Source of the DNA: Opitutus sp. GAS368
GTDB lineage: Bacteria > Verrucomicrobiota > Verrucomicrobiia > Opitutales > Opitutaceae
Assembly: GCA_945903465.1 (NCBI GenBank)
Contig: CAMDOF010000013.1
Coordinates: forward strand, 20,927 to 84,926
Length of the DNA: 64,000 nucleotides
Direction: 5' to 3'
Part shown: positions 10,163 through 19,691 of the stretch, one piece after another
Numbering within the stretch: the first letter of the stretch is position 1
Layout of the letters: each line of letters begins with the position of its first letter
Notes under the pieces: model-generated
Told to the model about the DNA's origin: nothing
The model's input: the letters and a program-made list of their open reading frames with translations, nothing else
Database searches by the model: none
Position numbers and translations under genes: made by a program

Positions 10163-10918
10163 ATGTCCGCCGCCGCCTTCTCCCCGCCGATAACGGTCTC
10201 GCCAACCGCGTCCTCTCCGCCGGGCGCCGCCACGGCGGCTTGGGTCGTCGGTCTCCTTCAGGCCAGCGATTCATTTTACCCGACCGGTAGCTATGCCCAT
10301 TCTTTTGGGCTCGAGGGTCTCGTCCAAGCCGGCGTGATCCGCGATCGCCCTAGCCTCCAACAATTCCTCGAGCTCTCCGCTCTCCCGGCCTTGCGCCACG
10401 TTGAATTGCCTCTCACGGCCCACGCGTGGCGCGCCTTCGCCACCAGCGACTGGCCGCGTCTCGGCGAACTTTGCCACTTAGCCTCCGCCTTGAAATCCGC
10501 GCGCGAGGCCCGGCTCGCCTCCGAAAATATCGGACGCCAACGCGCAGAGCTCACCGCCTCCTTGCACCACGCCCCCATCGCTCAGGAATATCTCCGCCGG
10601 GCCACCGCCCACGCCTGGCCCCACGCCGCCCCCATCTCCGCCGCCCTCGAGGGGCACGTGCTCGGCGCCCCGCTGCCCGCCGTTCTCGCCGGCGTCACCT
10701 ACGCCGCCCTCGCCGCCCTCCTCGCCGCCGCCATGAAAATCCTTCGCCTCGGCCAAAACGCCGCCCAAGCCCTCCTCACCGCCGCACTCGCCAGAACCCC
10801 TTCCCTCATCGCCGCCGCCGAGGAAACCCCTCTCGCTCAAATCGGCTGGTTCAACCCGTGGCTCGATATCGCCGCCGCCCGCCACGAGTCCGCCAATGCG
10901 CGTATGTTCATCTCTTAA
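10163..10918 (+). CDS. ureF: Urease accessory protein UreF
   Basis: 251-residue urease maturation factor that works with UreD and UreG to deliver nickel to apo-urease. Family features include [21 protein letters not shown] near the N-terminus and the helical C-terminal half ending [15 protein letters not shown]. The ATG at 10163 (MSAAAFSPP) gives about 20 disordered residues before the conserved LLQASDS; the ORF-track start at 9977 lies inside ureE in another frame. It is followed by ureG after 62 bp. Confidence 0.93.
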   Translation: MSAAAFSPPITVSPTASSPPGAATAAWVVGLLQASDSFYPTGSYAHSFGLEGLVQAGVIRDRPSLQQFLELSALPALRHVELPLTAHAWRAFATSDWPRLGELCHLASALKSAREARLASENIGRQRAELTASLHHAPIAQEYLRRATAHAWPHAAPISAALEGHVLGAPLPAVLAGVTYAALAALLAAAMKILRLGQNAAQALLTAALARTPSLIAAAEETPLAQIGWFNPWLDIAAARHESANARMFIS

Positions 10919-10980
10919 GCCTCACCCACTCCCTGCCCGCTTCGCCGCCCTCCCCGCTAAACTCCTCAATCCATTTTCCC

Positions 10981-11604
10981 ATGTCACGTCCTCCCCGTAT
11001 CGGCATCGGTGGCCCCGTCGGCTCCGGCAAGACCATGCTGTGCCTAAAACTCTGCCAACACCTGCGCGCCCGCTACTCCATGGCCGTCGTCACAAACGAT
11101 ATCTACTGCTCCGAAGATGCCCAATTTCTGATCAATCAAAGCGCCCTCCCCGCCGAACGCATCGTCGGGGTCGAGACCGGCGGTTGCCCCCATACCGCCA
11201 TCCGCGACGATACCACCATGAACGAGCAGGCCTGCCAGACCCTCGAAAAAAAGTTCGCGGCCGATCTCCAACTCGTCCTCGTCGAAAGCGGCGGCGATAA
11301 CCTCACCGCCACGTTTTCCCCCGAACTCGTCGACGCCTTCATCTACGTCATCGATGTCGCCGAGGGCGACAAAATCCCCCGCAAGGGCGGCCCCGCCATC
11401 CGCTTCAGCGATCTCCTCATCATCAACAAAATCGACCTCGCTCCTCTCGTCGGCGCCGATCTCGGCGTCATGGATCGCGATGCCCGCCTTCAACGGGGCA
11501 CCAAACCGTTCCTGTTCTGCGATCTCAAACGCGAACACAATCTCGCCGCAGTCATCTCTTGGATCGAGCACCAGGTCCTCTTCACTCAAAACCCCAGAAA
11601 TTGA
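10981..11604 (+). CDS. ureG: Urease accessory GTPase UreG
   Basis: 207-residue SIMIBI-class GTPase that powers nickel insertion into urease. The P-loop GGPVGSGKT is at residues 10-18; [30 protein letters not shown] (with the Cys-Pro-His nickel-site motif), VESGGDNL and the guanine-specificity NKIDLA motif are all present. Length is typical. The ORF-track start at 10426 lies inside ureF; the ATG at 10981 gives the standard N-terminus [11 protein letters not shown]. Confidence 0.97.
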   Translation: MSRPPRIGIGGPVGSGKTMLCLKLCQHLRARYSMAVVTNDIYCSEDAQFLINQSALPAERIVGVETGGCPHTAIRDDTTMNEQACQTLEKKFAADLQLVLVESGGDNLTATFSPELVDAFIYVIDVAEGDKIPRKGGPAIRFSDLLIINKIDLAPLVGADLGVMDRDARLQRGTKPFLFCDLKREHNLAAVISWIEHQVLFTQNPRN

Positions 11605-11730
11605 TCGCCGCATTCTCGGCGTCGGCCCCACCCCTCGCCTCGCTCCAGCATCGCCCGCCCCACCCGTTCCAACCACGTCAAGCCTCGCTTAATCCACCCG
11701 AGCGTAAACCGCGTCGCCCCTCGCCACGCC

Positions 11731-12564
11731 ATGGCTGAATTCTCCGGACATCTCTCCCTCCAGGCCGTCGCCCGCGCCGATCGCCGGACCGTCCTCGCCC
11801 ACCAATCATTCCGCGCGCCCTACCACCTCAGCAAGCCCTACTGGGATGCCGACGCCGGCGTGCTCATTGTCCAGATCGTCAACCCTACGGCCGGCATGCT
11901 CGCCGGCGACCGTCTCGAGTCCACCATCACCGTCGCCGCCGGCGCCAACCTCCTCGTCACCACACCCAGCGCCAGCCGCGTCTTCAAAATGCACTCGGGG
12001 CACGCCGAGTGTCGCCAGCACTTTGCCATCGCCGCCGGCGCTTGGCTGGAGTTCATGCCCGAGCCCCTCGTGCCCCACCGCGGTTCATCCTACCACCAAA
12101 TCACCACCGTGGCGGTCGCCCAGGGCGGCGGTCTTTTCTTCGTCGACCCTTGGTTGTCCGGGCGCGTCGGCCATGGTGAAGCCTGGCTCTGGGATCGCCT
12201 GCAACTCGAGTTGACCCTCCACGTCGCCGACCAACTCACGCTCCGCGAGCGCTTCGACCAAAGCGGCCTCGAGGCCCAGGCCTTGGCCACGTGGAGCGGG
12301 TCCGGACCAAACCCTTGCTTCGCTAACGCCATCCTGATTCCACCCAACGGCAACGAGCACCCGCCTTCACCACCGTGGCGCGAAGCTTTGGCCGACCTTC
12401 ACCGCGATGGCCTTTGGCTCGGCACCAGCGCCCTGCGCGGGGGCGGCTGGAGCCTCAAACTCATCGCCCCCAGCAGCCTGTTGCTCCGCCAAGGCCTCCG
12501 CGATACCCGCAGAATTCTGGGAAATCACTTCCCCCAACTCACCGCCGACCCGCGCAAACTCTGA
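11731..12564 (+). CDS. ureD: Urease accessory protein UreD
   Basis: 277-residue UreD/UreH family protein, the scaffold that binds apo-urease and recruits UreF-UreG. Conserved segments are LAHQSFRAPYHLSKPYWD, VQIVNPTAGMLAGDRL, and TTPSASRVFKM (the usual TTQSATKIYR region). Its position last in the accessory set, ureEFGD, is a common arrangement. Its 3' end overlaps by about 40 bp the 3' end of a small gene on the other strand. Confidence 0.92.
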   Translation: MAEFSGHLSLQAVARADRRTVLAHQSFRAPYHLSKPYWDADAGVLIVQIVNPTAGMLAGDRLESTITVAAGANLLVTTPSASRVFKMHSGHAECRQHFAIAAGAWLEFMPEPLVPHRGSSYHQITTVAVAQGGGLFFVDPWLSGRVGHGEAWLWDRLQLELTLHVADQLTLRERFDQSGLEAQALATWSGSGPNPCFANAILIPPNGNEHPPSPPWREALADLHRDGLWLGTSALRGGGWSLKLIAPSSLLLRQGLRDTRRILGNHFPQLTADPRKL

Positions 12565-12782
12565 GCCCGCGACCTCGCCCGACTCCGCCGCCCCCAGGCG
12601 ACCACCCCCGTCGCCACTATCAGGACCCCGATCGCCCCAGCTGTCGCGCCCGGGTAGGCCGCGAGGTGCGCCAGGTCCCACGTCAACTCATGCCCGTCAT
12701 GGCCAGGATGCGCGGTCACCACCGCCGCCGAAAGGATGAAGCCAACCCCGTGCCCACTTAACCGCGTCAGAGAAGATTTCAT
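12525..12782 (-). CDS. Small exported/membrane protein with His-rich AHPGHDGHELTWD start
   Basis: 85-residue protein on the opposite strand, overlapping the end of ureD. Residues 1-24 look like a signal peptide; the mature part begins with a His-rich segment (HPGHDGHELTWDLAHLAAYP), followed by one transmembrane helix (GAIGVLIVATGVVAW) and a basic tail. I have seen similar short proteins near HupE/UreJ-type genes, but I cannot assign a family with certainty. The His cluster and the location beside urease genes make a link to nickel possible; this is inference. Confidence 0.55.
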   Translation of the reverse strand: MKSSLTRLSGHGVGFILSAAVVTAHPGHDGHELTWDLAHLAAYPGATAGAIGVLIVATGVVAWGRRSRARSRAQSLRGSAVSWGK

Positions 12783-12825
12783 GCCAATCCCTTAGCAGGA
12801 GACGCGCCAATCGGCGATGCCGTTC

Positions 12826-12859
12826 AAAAAAAACGCCGCCAGCAATTAAGCCGGCGGCG
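12826..12859 (-). terminator. Intrinsic terminator of the rplM-rpsI operon
   Basis: Read on the - strand, a 7-bp GC stem (CGCCGCC / GGCGGCG on the + strand) with an A/T-rich loop is followed by eight T residues. It lies about 40 bp after the rpsI stop codon. Confidence 0.85.
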
Positions 12860-12895
12860 CGAGGAAAATACGCTGTTCGGTAGTCCCGCGGAAGC

Positions 12896-13300
12896 TTAGC
12901 GCTTCGAGAACTGGAAGCGCTTGCGAGCGCCCGGTTGACCGGCTTTCTTACGCTCTTTCTCCCGCGGATCACGCTTCATGTGCCCCGCCTTCTTCAGCTT
13001 TGGGCGGAGCTCCATGCTCATCTTCTGCAAAGCGCGCGCAATGCCGTGAGCGACCGCCCCAGCCTGGCCGGAGACGCCGCCACCGGCGACATTCGCCGTC
13101 ACGTCGATCTTCTCGCGAAGTTCCACCGTGAGCAACGGAGCATAGGCCTGCTTGGAGAAATTCTCGTGGGAAAAGTAACTATCGAACGTACGGCCGTTGA
13201 CGGTCAGCTTGCCGGTGCCCTCAGAGAGGCGCACGCGCGCAGTCGATGTCTTGCGGCGGCCGGTAGCGAGAAAGATGGTGGCGGGAATAACAGCGCTCAT
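12896..13300 (-). CDS. rpsI: 30S ribosomal protein S9
   Basis: 134-residue ribosomal protein of the small-subunit head; its C-terminal tail reaches the P-site tRNA. Family features include the ATGRRKTSTARVRL start, VAGGGVSGQAGAVAHGIARAL, and the invariant C-terminal SKR. It is the second gene of the usual rplM-rpsI pair, 20 bp after rplM, with a terminator behind it. Confidence 0.98.
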   Translation of the reverse strand: MSAVIPATIFLATGRRKTSTARVRLSEGTGKLTVNGRTFDSYFSHENFSKQAYAPLLTVELREKIDVTANVAGGGVSGQAGAVAHGIARALQKMSMELRPKLKKAGHMKRDPREKERKKAGQPGARKRFQFSKR

Positions 13301-13320
13301 GGTCAGTCAGTGATCGGGAA

Positions 13321-13749
13321 TCAGGCGGAGATTTTCTGGGGATTGCCAGCTTCGTGGGTGTGTTTCTCACCCGCAAAAACGCGCAACTTGGTCAACATCT
13401 TGGCCGCGATCCGGTTCTTCGGGAGCATACCCTTGACCGCGCGCTCAATGATAAACTCGGGATGACGCTCGCGCATGAGCGAAACCTTGCGGTAGCTCTC
13501 ACCGCCCACAAAGCCCGAGAAGAACATGTATTCGTTCTGCTCCTCTTTGCGGCCGGTCAAAACGACCTTCTCCGCGTTAACCACGATCACAAAATCGCCG
13601 GTGTCGACGCTAGGAGTGTACGAGGGCTTGTTGCGACCACGGATAATGTTGGCAGCTTTGACGGCGAGGCGACCGAGCGGGACCCCAGCGGCATCGATTA
13701 GAAACCACTTTGGTTGCACCGTCTCCTTCTTGGCGAGGAACGTTTTCAT
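13321..13749 (-). CDS. rplM: 50S ribosomal protein L13
   Basis: 142-residue large-subunit protein. It begins MKTFLAKKETVQPKWFLIDA, and contains GRLAVKAANIIRGRNKPSYTP, GDFVIVVNAEKV and the AVKGMLPKNRIAAKMLTKLRVF segment. First gene of the rplM-rpsI operon, with a likely promoter immediately upstream and no visible Shine-Dalgarno sequence. Confidence 0.98.
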   Translation of the reverse strand: MKTFLAKKETVQPKWFLIDAAGVPLGRLAVKAANIIRGRNKPSYTPSVDTGDFVIVVNAEKVVLTGRKEEQNEYMFFSGFVGGESYRKVSLMRERHPEFIIERAVKGMLPKNRIAAKMLTKLRVFAGEKHTHEAGNPQKISA

Positions 13750-13763
13750 GCGAAAAGAGGCAA

Positions 13764-13791
13764 TTGCTACGGCTTAAATCGGACCTGTCAA
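13764..13791 (-). promoter_or_regulatory. Probable sigma-70-type promoter for rplM-rpsI
   Basis: On the - strand a perfect -35 box TTGACA is followed after 16 bp by TAGCAA as a weaker -10 box. The -10 ends only about 14 bp before the rplM start codon, so the transcript would have a leader of only a few bases, which fits the absence of a ribosome-binding site. Confidence 0.45.
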
Positions 13792-13887
13792 CCGAGTTTT
13801 CCAACCCGAGCCAAATTTCTTCTTAAAAAGCTTCCCCACCATCGGCTCCACTCTTGTTTTTAATTCCCCGTCTGCCAGCCTGCCGCC

Positions 13888-14295
13888 ATGTTTCGCCGCT
13901 TGCCTCCGCCCGAACGCCTCCTTCTCGCTGCAGGGCTTTTCGGCCTCACCAGCGTCGCCCTTGGCGCCATCGGGGCTCACTCGTTAAAAGCACCTCTTCT
14001 CGAGCGTGGCATGCTTCAAGCCTGGGAAACCGCCGCACGCTACCACCTGTTCCATGCCATCGCCCTGCTCGGCGCCGCCGCCTGGCTCCGCTCCGCCCAA
14101 ACTCCCCGGACCACTCAACAGTTCCTCTGGGCCGGCCGCTGCTGGAGCCTCGGCATCGTGTTGTTTTCAGGCTCACTCTACTGGCTAGCCTTGGGCGGCC
14201 CTCGCTGGCTGGGGCCCATCACCCCGCTCGGTGGCATCGCATTCCTCGTCGGCTGGCTTCTCCTCATCCTCGCCGCGTTTAACCCTCGCCCCTAA
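13888..14295 (+). CDS. DUF423 family inner-membrane protein
   Basis: 135-residue protein with four predicted membrane helices. The pattern FGLTSVALGAIGAHSLK near residue 20, AARYHLFHAIALL, LFSGSLYWLALGG and the GGIAFLVGWLLLIL end match DUF423 proteins (YgdD/YwdK type), whose role is not established. It is followed after 8 bp by the CCA-type nucleotidyltransferase gene, suggesting co-transcription. Confidence 0.88.
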   Translation: MFRRLPPPERLLLAAGLFGLTSVALGAIGAHSLKAPLLERGMLQAWETAARYHLFHAIALLGAAAWLRSAQTPRTTQQFLWAGRCWSLGIVLFSGSLYWLALGGPRWLGPITPLGGIAFLVGWLLLILAAFNPRP

Positions 14296-14303
14296 ACCGT
14301 CCA

Positions 14304-15740
14304 ATGCCGACCTTCCTCGCTATCCCCGAAGATCTTCGCGCGATGCTCGAGGTGGTCCGCCGCAACGGCCGCCCGCGCCTCGTCGGCGGGGGCGTGCGCG
14401 ATTGGCTCCTCGGACTCGCCCCCAATGATTTTGACATCGAAGTCAGTGGGATCGATTTCGAGACCCTCCACCGCACCTTGGCCCCTTTCGGCCCGACCGA
14501 TATCGTCGGCCGCAGCTTCGGCGTGATCAAAGTTCGCAGTCGCGCGACCGGTGAAGACTATGATTTTTCCCTCCCGCGGCGCGAATCCAAGACCGGCGCC
14601 GGCCATCGCGGCTTCATCGTCGCCCCCGACCCCGCGTTGAGCGATGCGGAGGCCTCTGCTCGGCGCGACTTCACCCTCAATGCCATCGCCCTCGATCCTT
14701 TTACCGGCGCGCTGATCGACCCCCACGGTGGCCAACGGGATTTAGCCGCCCGCATCTTGCGACACACCAGCGAGGCGTTTGTCGAAGATCCCTTGCGCGT
14801 GCTCCGCGCTTTTCAACTGGCGGCCCGCTTTGATTTCACCCTCGCGGCCGCTACCGCCAACCTGTGCCGCACCCTTTCGCCCGCATTTACAGAACTCCCC
14901 GTGGAACGGGTGTGGGTGGAATGGGAAAAATGGGCAGCCAAATCCACCAAGCCTTCCCGCGGGCTCGCCGTGCTCGCCGAAACCAGCTGGCTCGCGCACT
15001 TCCCCGCCATCGCCGCCCTTCAAAACACCCCCCAAGAGCCCGCTTGGCACCCCGAGGGCGATGTCTTCACGCATACTCAACATTGCCTCGACGCCTTGGT
15101 CGCTCTCCCCGACTGGCCCTCCAGCGCACCCGCGCGCAAGCAATTGCTCAGCTTCGCCGTGCTCGCGCATGACTTCGGCAAGCCCAGCACCACCGCCCGC
15201 GTCCCAAAAAACGGCGTCCCTCGCTGGACCAGCCCGGGCCACGAGGCCGCCGGTGGTCCCATCGCCGTCGATTTTCTCCGCCGCCTCGGCGCACCCCTGC
15301 GATTCGACGCTCCCGTCAGCGCTCTCGTCGTCAATCATCTCGCCCATCACCACGGCGCCGCCAGCCTTTCCGATGCCGCCGTCCGCCGTCTCGCGCGGCG
15401 CCTCCACCCCACCTCAATCGATGATCTGGCCGCCGTGATGCGCGCCGATGCCAATGGTCGTCCGCCTCTGCAATCTCCAGAAATTTTAGACCGCATCAAC
15501 GAGCTCGTCGCCAAGGCCCGCCACCTCGAACTGGAGCGTCTCGCACCCAAGCCCATCCTCCTCGGCCGCCATCTCATCGCGCTCGGCCGGCCCGCCGGTC
15601 CCCATTTCACAAAAATCATCGCGACCGCTTTCGAAGCACAACTCGATGGCGCGTTTCACGATGAAGCCAGCGGCACCGTCTGGCTCCAAGCCTTCCTCGC
15701 CTCAGACCCACTCACCACGCAAAAATCACCACCCCTCTAA
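14304..15740 (+). CDS. CCA tRNA nucleotidyltransferase / poly(A) polymerase family protein with HD domain
   Basis: 478-residue class II nucleotidyltransferase. The head domain has RLVGGGVRDWLLGLAPNDFD (G-G-x-V-R-D and the DxE metal site, here DFDIE), RRDFTLNAIALDP and the basic FVEDPLRVLRAFQLAARF motif. A C-terminal HD domain follows (AVLAHDFGKPST, about residue 285), then a downstream His pair (NHLAHHHG). It likely adds or repairs the 3' CCA of tRNAs; poly(A) polymerase activity cannot be excluded from sequence alone. The head motif lies near residues 30-50. Confidence 0.88.
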   Translation: MPTFLAIPEDLRAMLEVVRRNGRPRLVGGGVRDWLLGLAPNDFDIEVSGIDFETLHRTLAPFGPTDIVGRSFGVIKVRSRATGEDYDFSLPRRESKTGAGHRGFIVAPDPALSDAEASARRDFTLNAIALDPFTGALIDPHGGQRDLAARILRHTSEAFVEDPLRVLRAFQLAARFDFTLAAATANLCRTLSPAFTELPVERVWVEWEKWAAKSTKPSRGLAVLAETSWLAHFPAIAALQNTPQEPAWHPEGDVFTHTQHCLDALVALPDWPSSAPARKQLLSFAVLAHDFGKPSTTARVPKNGVPRWTSPGHEAAGGPIAVDFLRRLGAPLRFDAPVSALVVNHLAHHHGAASLSDAAVRRLARRLHPTSIDDLAAVMRADANGRPPLQSPEILDRINELVAKARHLELERLAPKPILLGRHLIALGRPAGPHFTKIIATAFEAQLDGAFHDEASGTVWLQAFLASDPLTTQKSPPL

Positions 15741-15975
15741 ACGCGCCGGACCCGCCCGTACCCTCGGCTCGGCGCGCCGCGGCCAACCACGCCCCTCCAA
15801 ACCGAAGCGAGCCTTTCCGGCGACCGCGACCGGCCCATGCCAACCAGCGAAGAACGGGGTCTCACCGGCGCCCGCAACTCACCGGCAAACCCCAGACCCT
15901 ATCTTTGGCGCGTTGGCCATCACCCCGCCTTCCCGCCTGCACTCCTCCCCGCCTTCCCGCTCAACGCAACCGCCG

Positions 15976-16506
15976 TCACCACGGTAAGAGGTCCGGCGCG
16001 ATCAAGGCCGTCGGTCCACACCGCAATTCACCGTCAGTTAAAATCTTCGCGCGCAAACCACCCCGACCTTTCAGCCAAGCCTCCGCACCAGGCGCGACCA
16101 CGGTGTTCATCCAGTGACACGGCCGCGCCTCACTGATACCCGCAAACTCCAGTCCTCCGAGCGTAAACCGCGTCGCGACGAGCGCATTGAGCTCGCACCC
16201 TTCCACAATCACGTTTCGACGAAAAACTTCCGCTCCCAATTCCGGCCGATTAAACTCCCGCCTCGCCGCCTCCACCACTTCCCAAGAAAAAAAAGTCACC
16301 TGCCCGTTGTAGTCGGGCCGATAGCCATAAAACCGATCGCCCGCCAGACCCCAGCCCGCCCGACACCATACCGCCGGCAGTCCCGTCATCCCATGCGTGT
16401 TCGCCGCCTGACCGTGCCGCCCAAAGAAATTATGGCCGGCCGAAATAAAAATCTGACGGATGACCGGTGAGGATTTCACGTCGCGCGCTTCAAAATACCC
16501 GCTCAC
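15976..16506 (-). CDS. MOSC-domain protein
   Basis: 176-residue protein matching the MOSC fold (C-terminal domain of molybdenum-cofactor sulfurases). Evidence includes IRQIFISAGHNFFGRHGQ at the start, GLAGDRFYGYRP, RRNVIVEGCELNAL, the Cys-containing PCHWMN and the closing GGLRAKILTDGELRCGP. MOSC proteins move sulfur on a conserved Cys or serve in molybdenum-dependent reductions; the substrate is unknown. The first 15 residues may not belong, since an internal start near VIRQIFIS is possible. modA and modB also lie in this window but 46 kb away. Confidence 0.8.
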   Translation of the reverse strand: MSGYFEARDVKSSPVIRQIFISAGHNFFGRHGQAANTHGMTGLPAVWCRAGWGLAGDRFYGYRPDYNGQVTFFSWEVVEAARREFNRPELGAEVFRRNVIVEGCELNALVATRFTLGGLEFAGISEARPCHWMNTVVAPGAEAWLKGRGGLRAKILTDGELRCGPTALIAPDLLPW

Positions 16507-17462
16507 GTCACCGCGCCACGCCGGCTGCCACCAGCTTGAGCGGACCGCTTGAAATTCTCGGAGACCCCACCCGTCAGCCGCCGCGCGGAGGCGCCCGCCC
16601 CATCCGCGCGGTCATCAATCCCGAGCAGCCGGTCGCCATTCGCCCGTGGCCGCGCGTTGCGCCCGCTGCCCACGCTCAGGGTAGGCGGCGGCATGAAGCC
16701 GCCGGAGCTCACCGCTCGATTAATCAACGGGCCGAAGCCCGCCCGCACAGGCGACGACAGAGCCAGTGTCGTTGGGCCAGACTTTCCCACCTCATCAGCC
16801 GGGCGCCCCCAGCCCGTCGGGCTAGACGAATCACTCGATGGCAACGTGCGCCCCGCCAGCGAGGTCGGGAAACCGGCAGTTGGCAGGTCGGCACGGCGGC
16901 GGCGGTGATGATCGATCAGGTTGGCGAAGGCCATCCTCGGCGGGCTGGCCACCCGGGAGCACGGCACTGCGGCGAGCCACCGAACGCCGGAGCCCGCCAC
17001 CGCCAAGGTTGCCATTTTCCGGGGAACAACGGGATTTTCACCCTCCGCCGACTTCTTCATTTTTTGAGCCGAGATCTCCCTGCCGGAAAATACGGCGGCC
17101 CAAGGGCAACGGCTCGCCACGAGCGCAGCGTACGAATGATCATGGTTCATAAAGATTACCCAGACGCGGTGACGACATCCTCATAGTTGCGGCCGCGAGG
17201 GGCCTCCTGATCGCAACAAACGCTTCAGGCCACAAGCCTCCGCCGGTTATTTTTTTCATAAGAGCTCCATCACGGCTATCACAACTTAGTTTCAGGGGAA
17301 GGTCGCGCCGCGCGCTCCGCCCTGCTTTTTGATCGCTCAATGATAGATGGGGTTACCTGATACCCGCCCAACCCGTTTACTCATTTTAAATTCGGCCGTC
17401 TTCGCTGCCACGCTCCATTTCCCCTTTTTCCATCACGCCCTTCTGTTGCCCTCCTCCGAAAA
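16507..17462. other. About 950 bp with no recognisable gene
   Basis: Long ORFs are open on both strands here (for example 16503-17150 - and 16467-17186 +), but their translations are Arg/Pro/Ala-rich without any family pattern, as random frames in GC-rich DNA are. A GCGGCGGCATGAAGCCGCCG hairpin lies near 16685. The block could be an interspersed repeat or a decayed gene; I cannot tell. Confidence 0.4.
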
Positions 17463-19691
17463 ATGATCCGAAAATCCGTTTTCGCTTTCAGCGCGCTCAT
17501 CGTCGCGACAACCTTGGGCGCCATCGGCTACTGGATGCTGTTTTCTAGCTTCGCGCCCTGGGACGACGAAGGTTACCTTCTCCTTTCCGCCCGCGAGCAC
17601 TTCGCCCACGGCTCCCTCTACGATCGGACCTACAGCCAATACGGTCCCGCTTTTTATGGGGTGATGGATACATTCCAGCGTGCGCTCGGCGCCCCCGTCG
17701 ATCACACCTCCGCACGATTCCTCACGCTCGCATTCTGGCTCGGGGCATCCGGTCTTAGCGCGTCGTTGGTGTGGCGTGGCACGGCCTCACGCAGCCTCAG
17801 TCTGTTCACCCTAGCCGCCACGTTCCTTTACCTGTATTTCATCATCGACGAGCCTTTTCATCCCGGCTCGTTAATTTTTTTTATGCTGGCTGCGTCACTC
17901 GCCGTCATAACCCGTCAACTGGCCGCGGGCAAAATCGCCGCAGCGGCGGCCGTGGCCGGCGGCACCGCAGCGTTTCTCTTCCTGACTAAGATAAACGTCG
18001 GGGCCCTCTACCTTTCCGCGATGACCGGTTGGGCGATTCTCCACGCGCCCTCAAAATCCCAGCGCCGTATCGTCGGCCCGGCCGTCGCCGGCATTTTCAT
18101 TCTGCTCGCGGGGGCGTTGATGTACGCACTGCTGAACCAGAGCTGGGTGCAGATCTACCTCGCAGTATTTTCCGGAGGAGCCCTCGCCCTCGTCATCACG
18201 ATGAAAAGTGAACCTTTGGTCGGGCGACGCGAAGCTGGATGCTTTCTGGCCGCCGGCTTGGCCGTCGGAGCAGCCCTAATCACCTTCATCCGGCTGCGAG
18301 GCACATCGTGGGCCCACCTGCTGGACGGAGTCCTGCTCGGCCCACTCCGCCATTCCGGTAGTTATTCCTATCCAGTGGACTGGCGGCCCGGCACTCTCCT
18401 CGTCACCGGACTTTCCCTCACCCTGGCCATCGCTCATCCTTGGATCTGCCGGCGCTTTTCGAACGAATCGGGGGATCGGTTGATCGTATTCCTGCGACTG
18501 GTTTTGATGGCCGCGCTGCTGGCGGGATTCGCGGTGCTCATGAATCTCCGCGCGGTGGGCGCAATTTTCAGCTACGTCGCGCCCTTGATTTGGATTTGGG
18601 TGATTCCGCTCACGACAGTGCGGCTGCCACCTTCCGCCCACACTTCGCGCGGCCTGATCGCGACCATTTTGCTGCTCCAGTATCTGCATGCTTATCCCAT
18701 CGGCGGTAGCCAGGAGAGTTGGGCCACCTTCCTTTTCATCCCGCTGGCCGCACTCGGCATGGGCGAGGTCCGGCTTTGGTTGGCGGGCCGTCACTCGGCG
18801 GATGGACCACTCATCGCTCGATGGTCAGGAATTCGCGTGGCGATCATGATCGTGGTAATCGCCAAAGTGGGATTCACCGCGGTGGTGGCGCAGCGCAAAT
18901 ATGCGGCCGGCTCCGCCTTGAATCTGCCAGGGGCAACCCTCCTCCATCTGCCCGAGTCGCAGAGCGCCAGTTACCGTATCCTGGCACTGAACGCCGCCGT
19001 TCACGCGGACACGCTGTTTTCACTCCCTGGCCTGTTCAGTTTCAACCTCTGGACCGATCTGCCAACGCCAACCCGGAAAAACACCACCATCTGGTTTTCC
19101 CTCCTGCATACGGAAGAGCAGAGGGATATCATCAGCGTGCTGGCACAGACCCCACGCGCCTGCCTGATCGTACACCACGGACTCATCGCGCAGATGCAGG
19201 CCAACTCTCTTCCGCTTAAGGGGGAGCTGTGGGACTATATTCACCAAAATTTCCGCACGACGTTCCAGTCGGACAGTTTAGCCTTTTGGGTGCATAAGGG
19301 GCGCGCGATCGCACCGTTCAACGTGGCCACAGTCAGCCAGCGAACTCAACCCGACCCAACTCGCCATCTAGCCGATACCCAGCTGGAGTTTTGCCTTGTT
19401 CACGATGGCACCGCGATCGCTGCGATTGAAATGCGGACCGGGCTGCCCCAGCAACCCGCCACTTACATTCTCAATGCAACTAATGCCGAGGCGAGTATTT
19501 CGGACATCACTAGCTCGGGCCAGATGCTGACGGCGCCGGTGAAGGTCGACTGGCCTCTGCGCAGGAGCGGACTCCTCCGAGTGTTTATTCGTTTCGATGC
19601 CAACGATCGCAACTTGCGGCCTGATTCAACCATACTTTATCTGAAAAATCAGCAGGGTGAAAAGTTGGGAGAAATAAAAATCGGACAATGA
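17463..19691 (+). CDS. Multi-pass membrane protein, GT-C glycosyltransferase-like
   Basis: 742-residue protein with about 11-12 hydrophobic segments in the first 500 residues and a soluble C-terminal region of about 230 residues. Near residue 33 the first periplasmic loop has APWDDEGYLLLSA, an acidic DDE motif in the place where GT-C enzymes (ArnT/PMT/STT3 types) keep their catalytic Asp/Glu. This suggests a lipid-linked sugar transferase of the cell envelope. The C-terminal part has no motif I recognise and may be a beta-rich domain. The gene stands alone, flanked by non-coding stretches; no neighbours identify the acceptor. Confidence 0.65.
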   Translation: MIRKSVFAFSALIVATTLGAIGYWMLFSSFAPWDDEGYLLLSAREHFAHGSLYDRTYSQYGPAFYGVMDTFQRALGAPVDHTSARFLTLAFWLGASGLSASLVWRGTASRSLSLFTLAATFLYLYFIIDEPFHPGSLIFFMLAASLAVITRQLAAGKIAAAAAVAGGTAAFLFLTKINVGALYLSAMTGWAILHAPSKSQRRIVGPAVAGIFILLAGALMYALLNQSWVQIYLAVFSGGALALVITMKSEPLVGRREAGCFLAAGLAVGAALITFIRLRGTSWAHLLDGVLLGPLRHSGSYSYPVDWRPGTLLVTGLSLTLAIAHPWICRRFSNESGDRLIVFLRLVLMAALLAGFAVLMNLRAVGAIFSYVAPLIWIWVIPLTTVRLPPSAHTSRGLIATILLLQYLHAYPIGGSQESWATFLFIPLAALGMGEVRLWLAGRHSADGPLIARWSGIRVAIMIVVIAKVGFTAVVAQRKYAAGSALNLPGATLLHLPESQSASYRILALNAAVHADTLFSLPGLFSFNLWTDLPTPTRKNTTIWFSLLHTEEQRDIISVLAQTPRACLIVHHGLIAQMQANSLPLKGELWDYIHQNFRTTFQSDSLAFWVHKGRAIAPFNVATVSQRTQPDPTRHLADTQLEFCLVHDGTAIAAIEMRTGLPQQPATYILNATNAEASISDITSSGQMLTAPVKVDWPLRRSGLLRVFIRFDANDRNLRPDSTILYLKNQQGEKLGEIKIGQ

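Noticed and set aside
16503-17150. 215-aa ORF on the - strand as a gene
   Set aside because: No family pattern, an overlapping long ORF exists on the other strand, and composition fits random GC-rich DNA.
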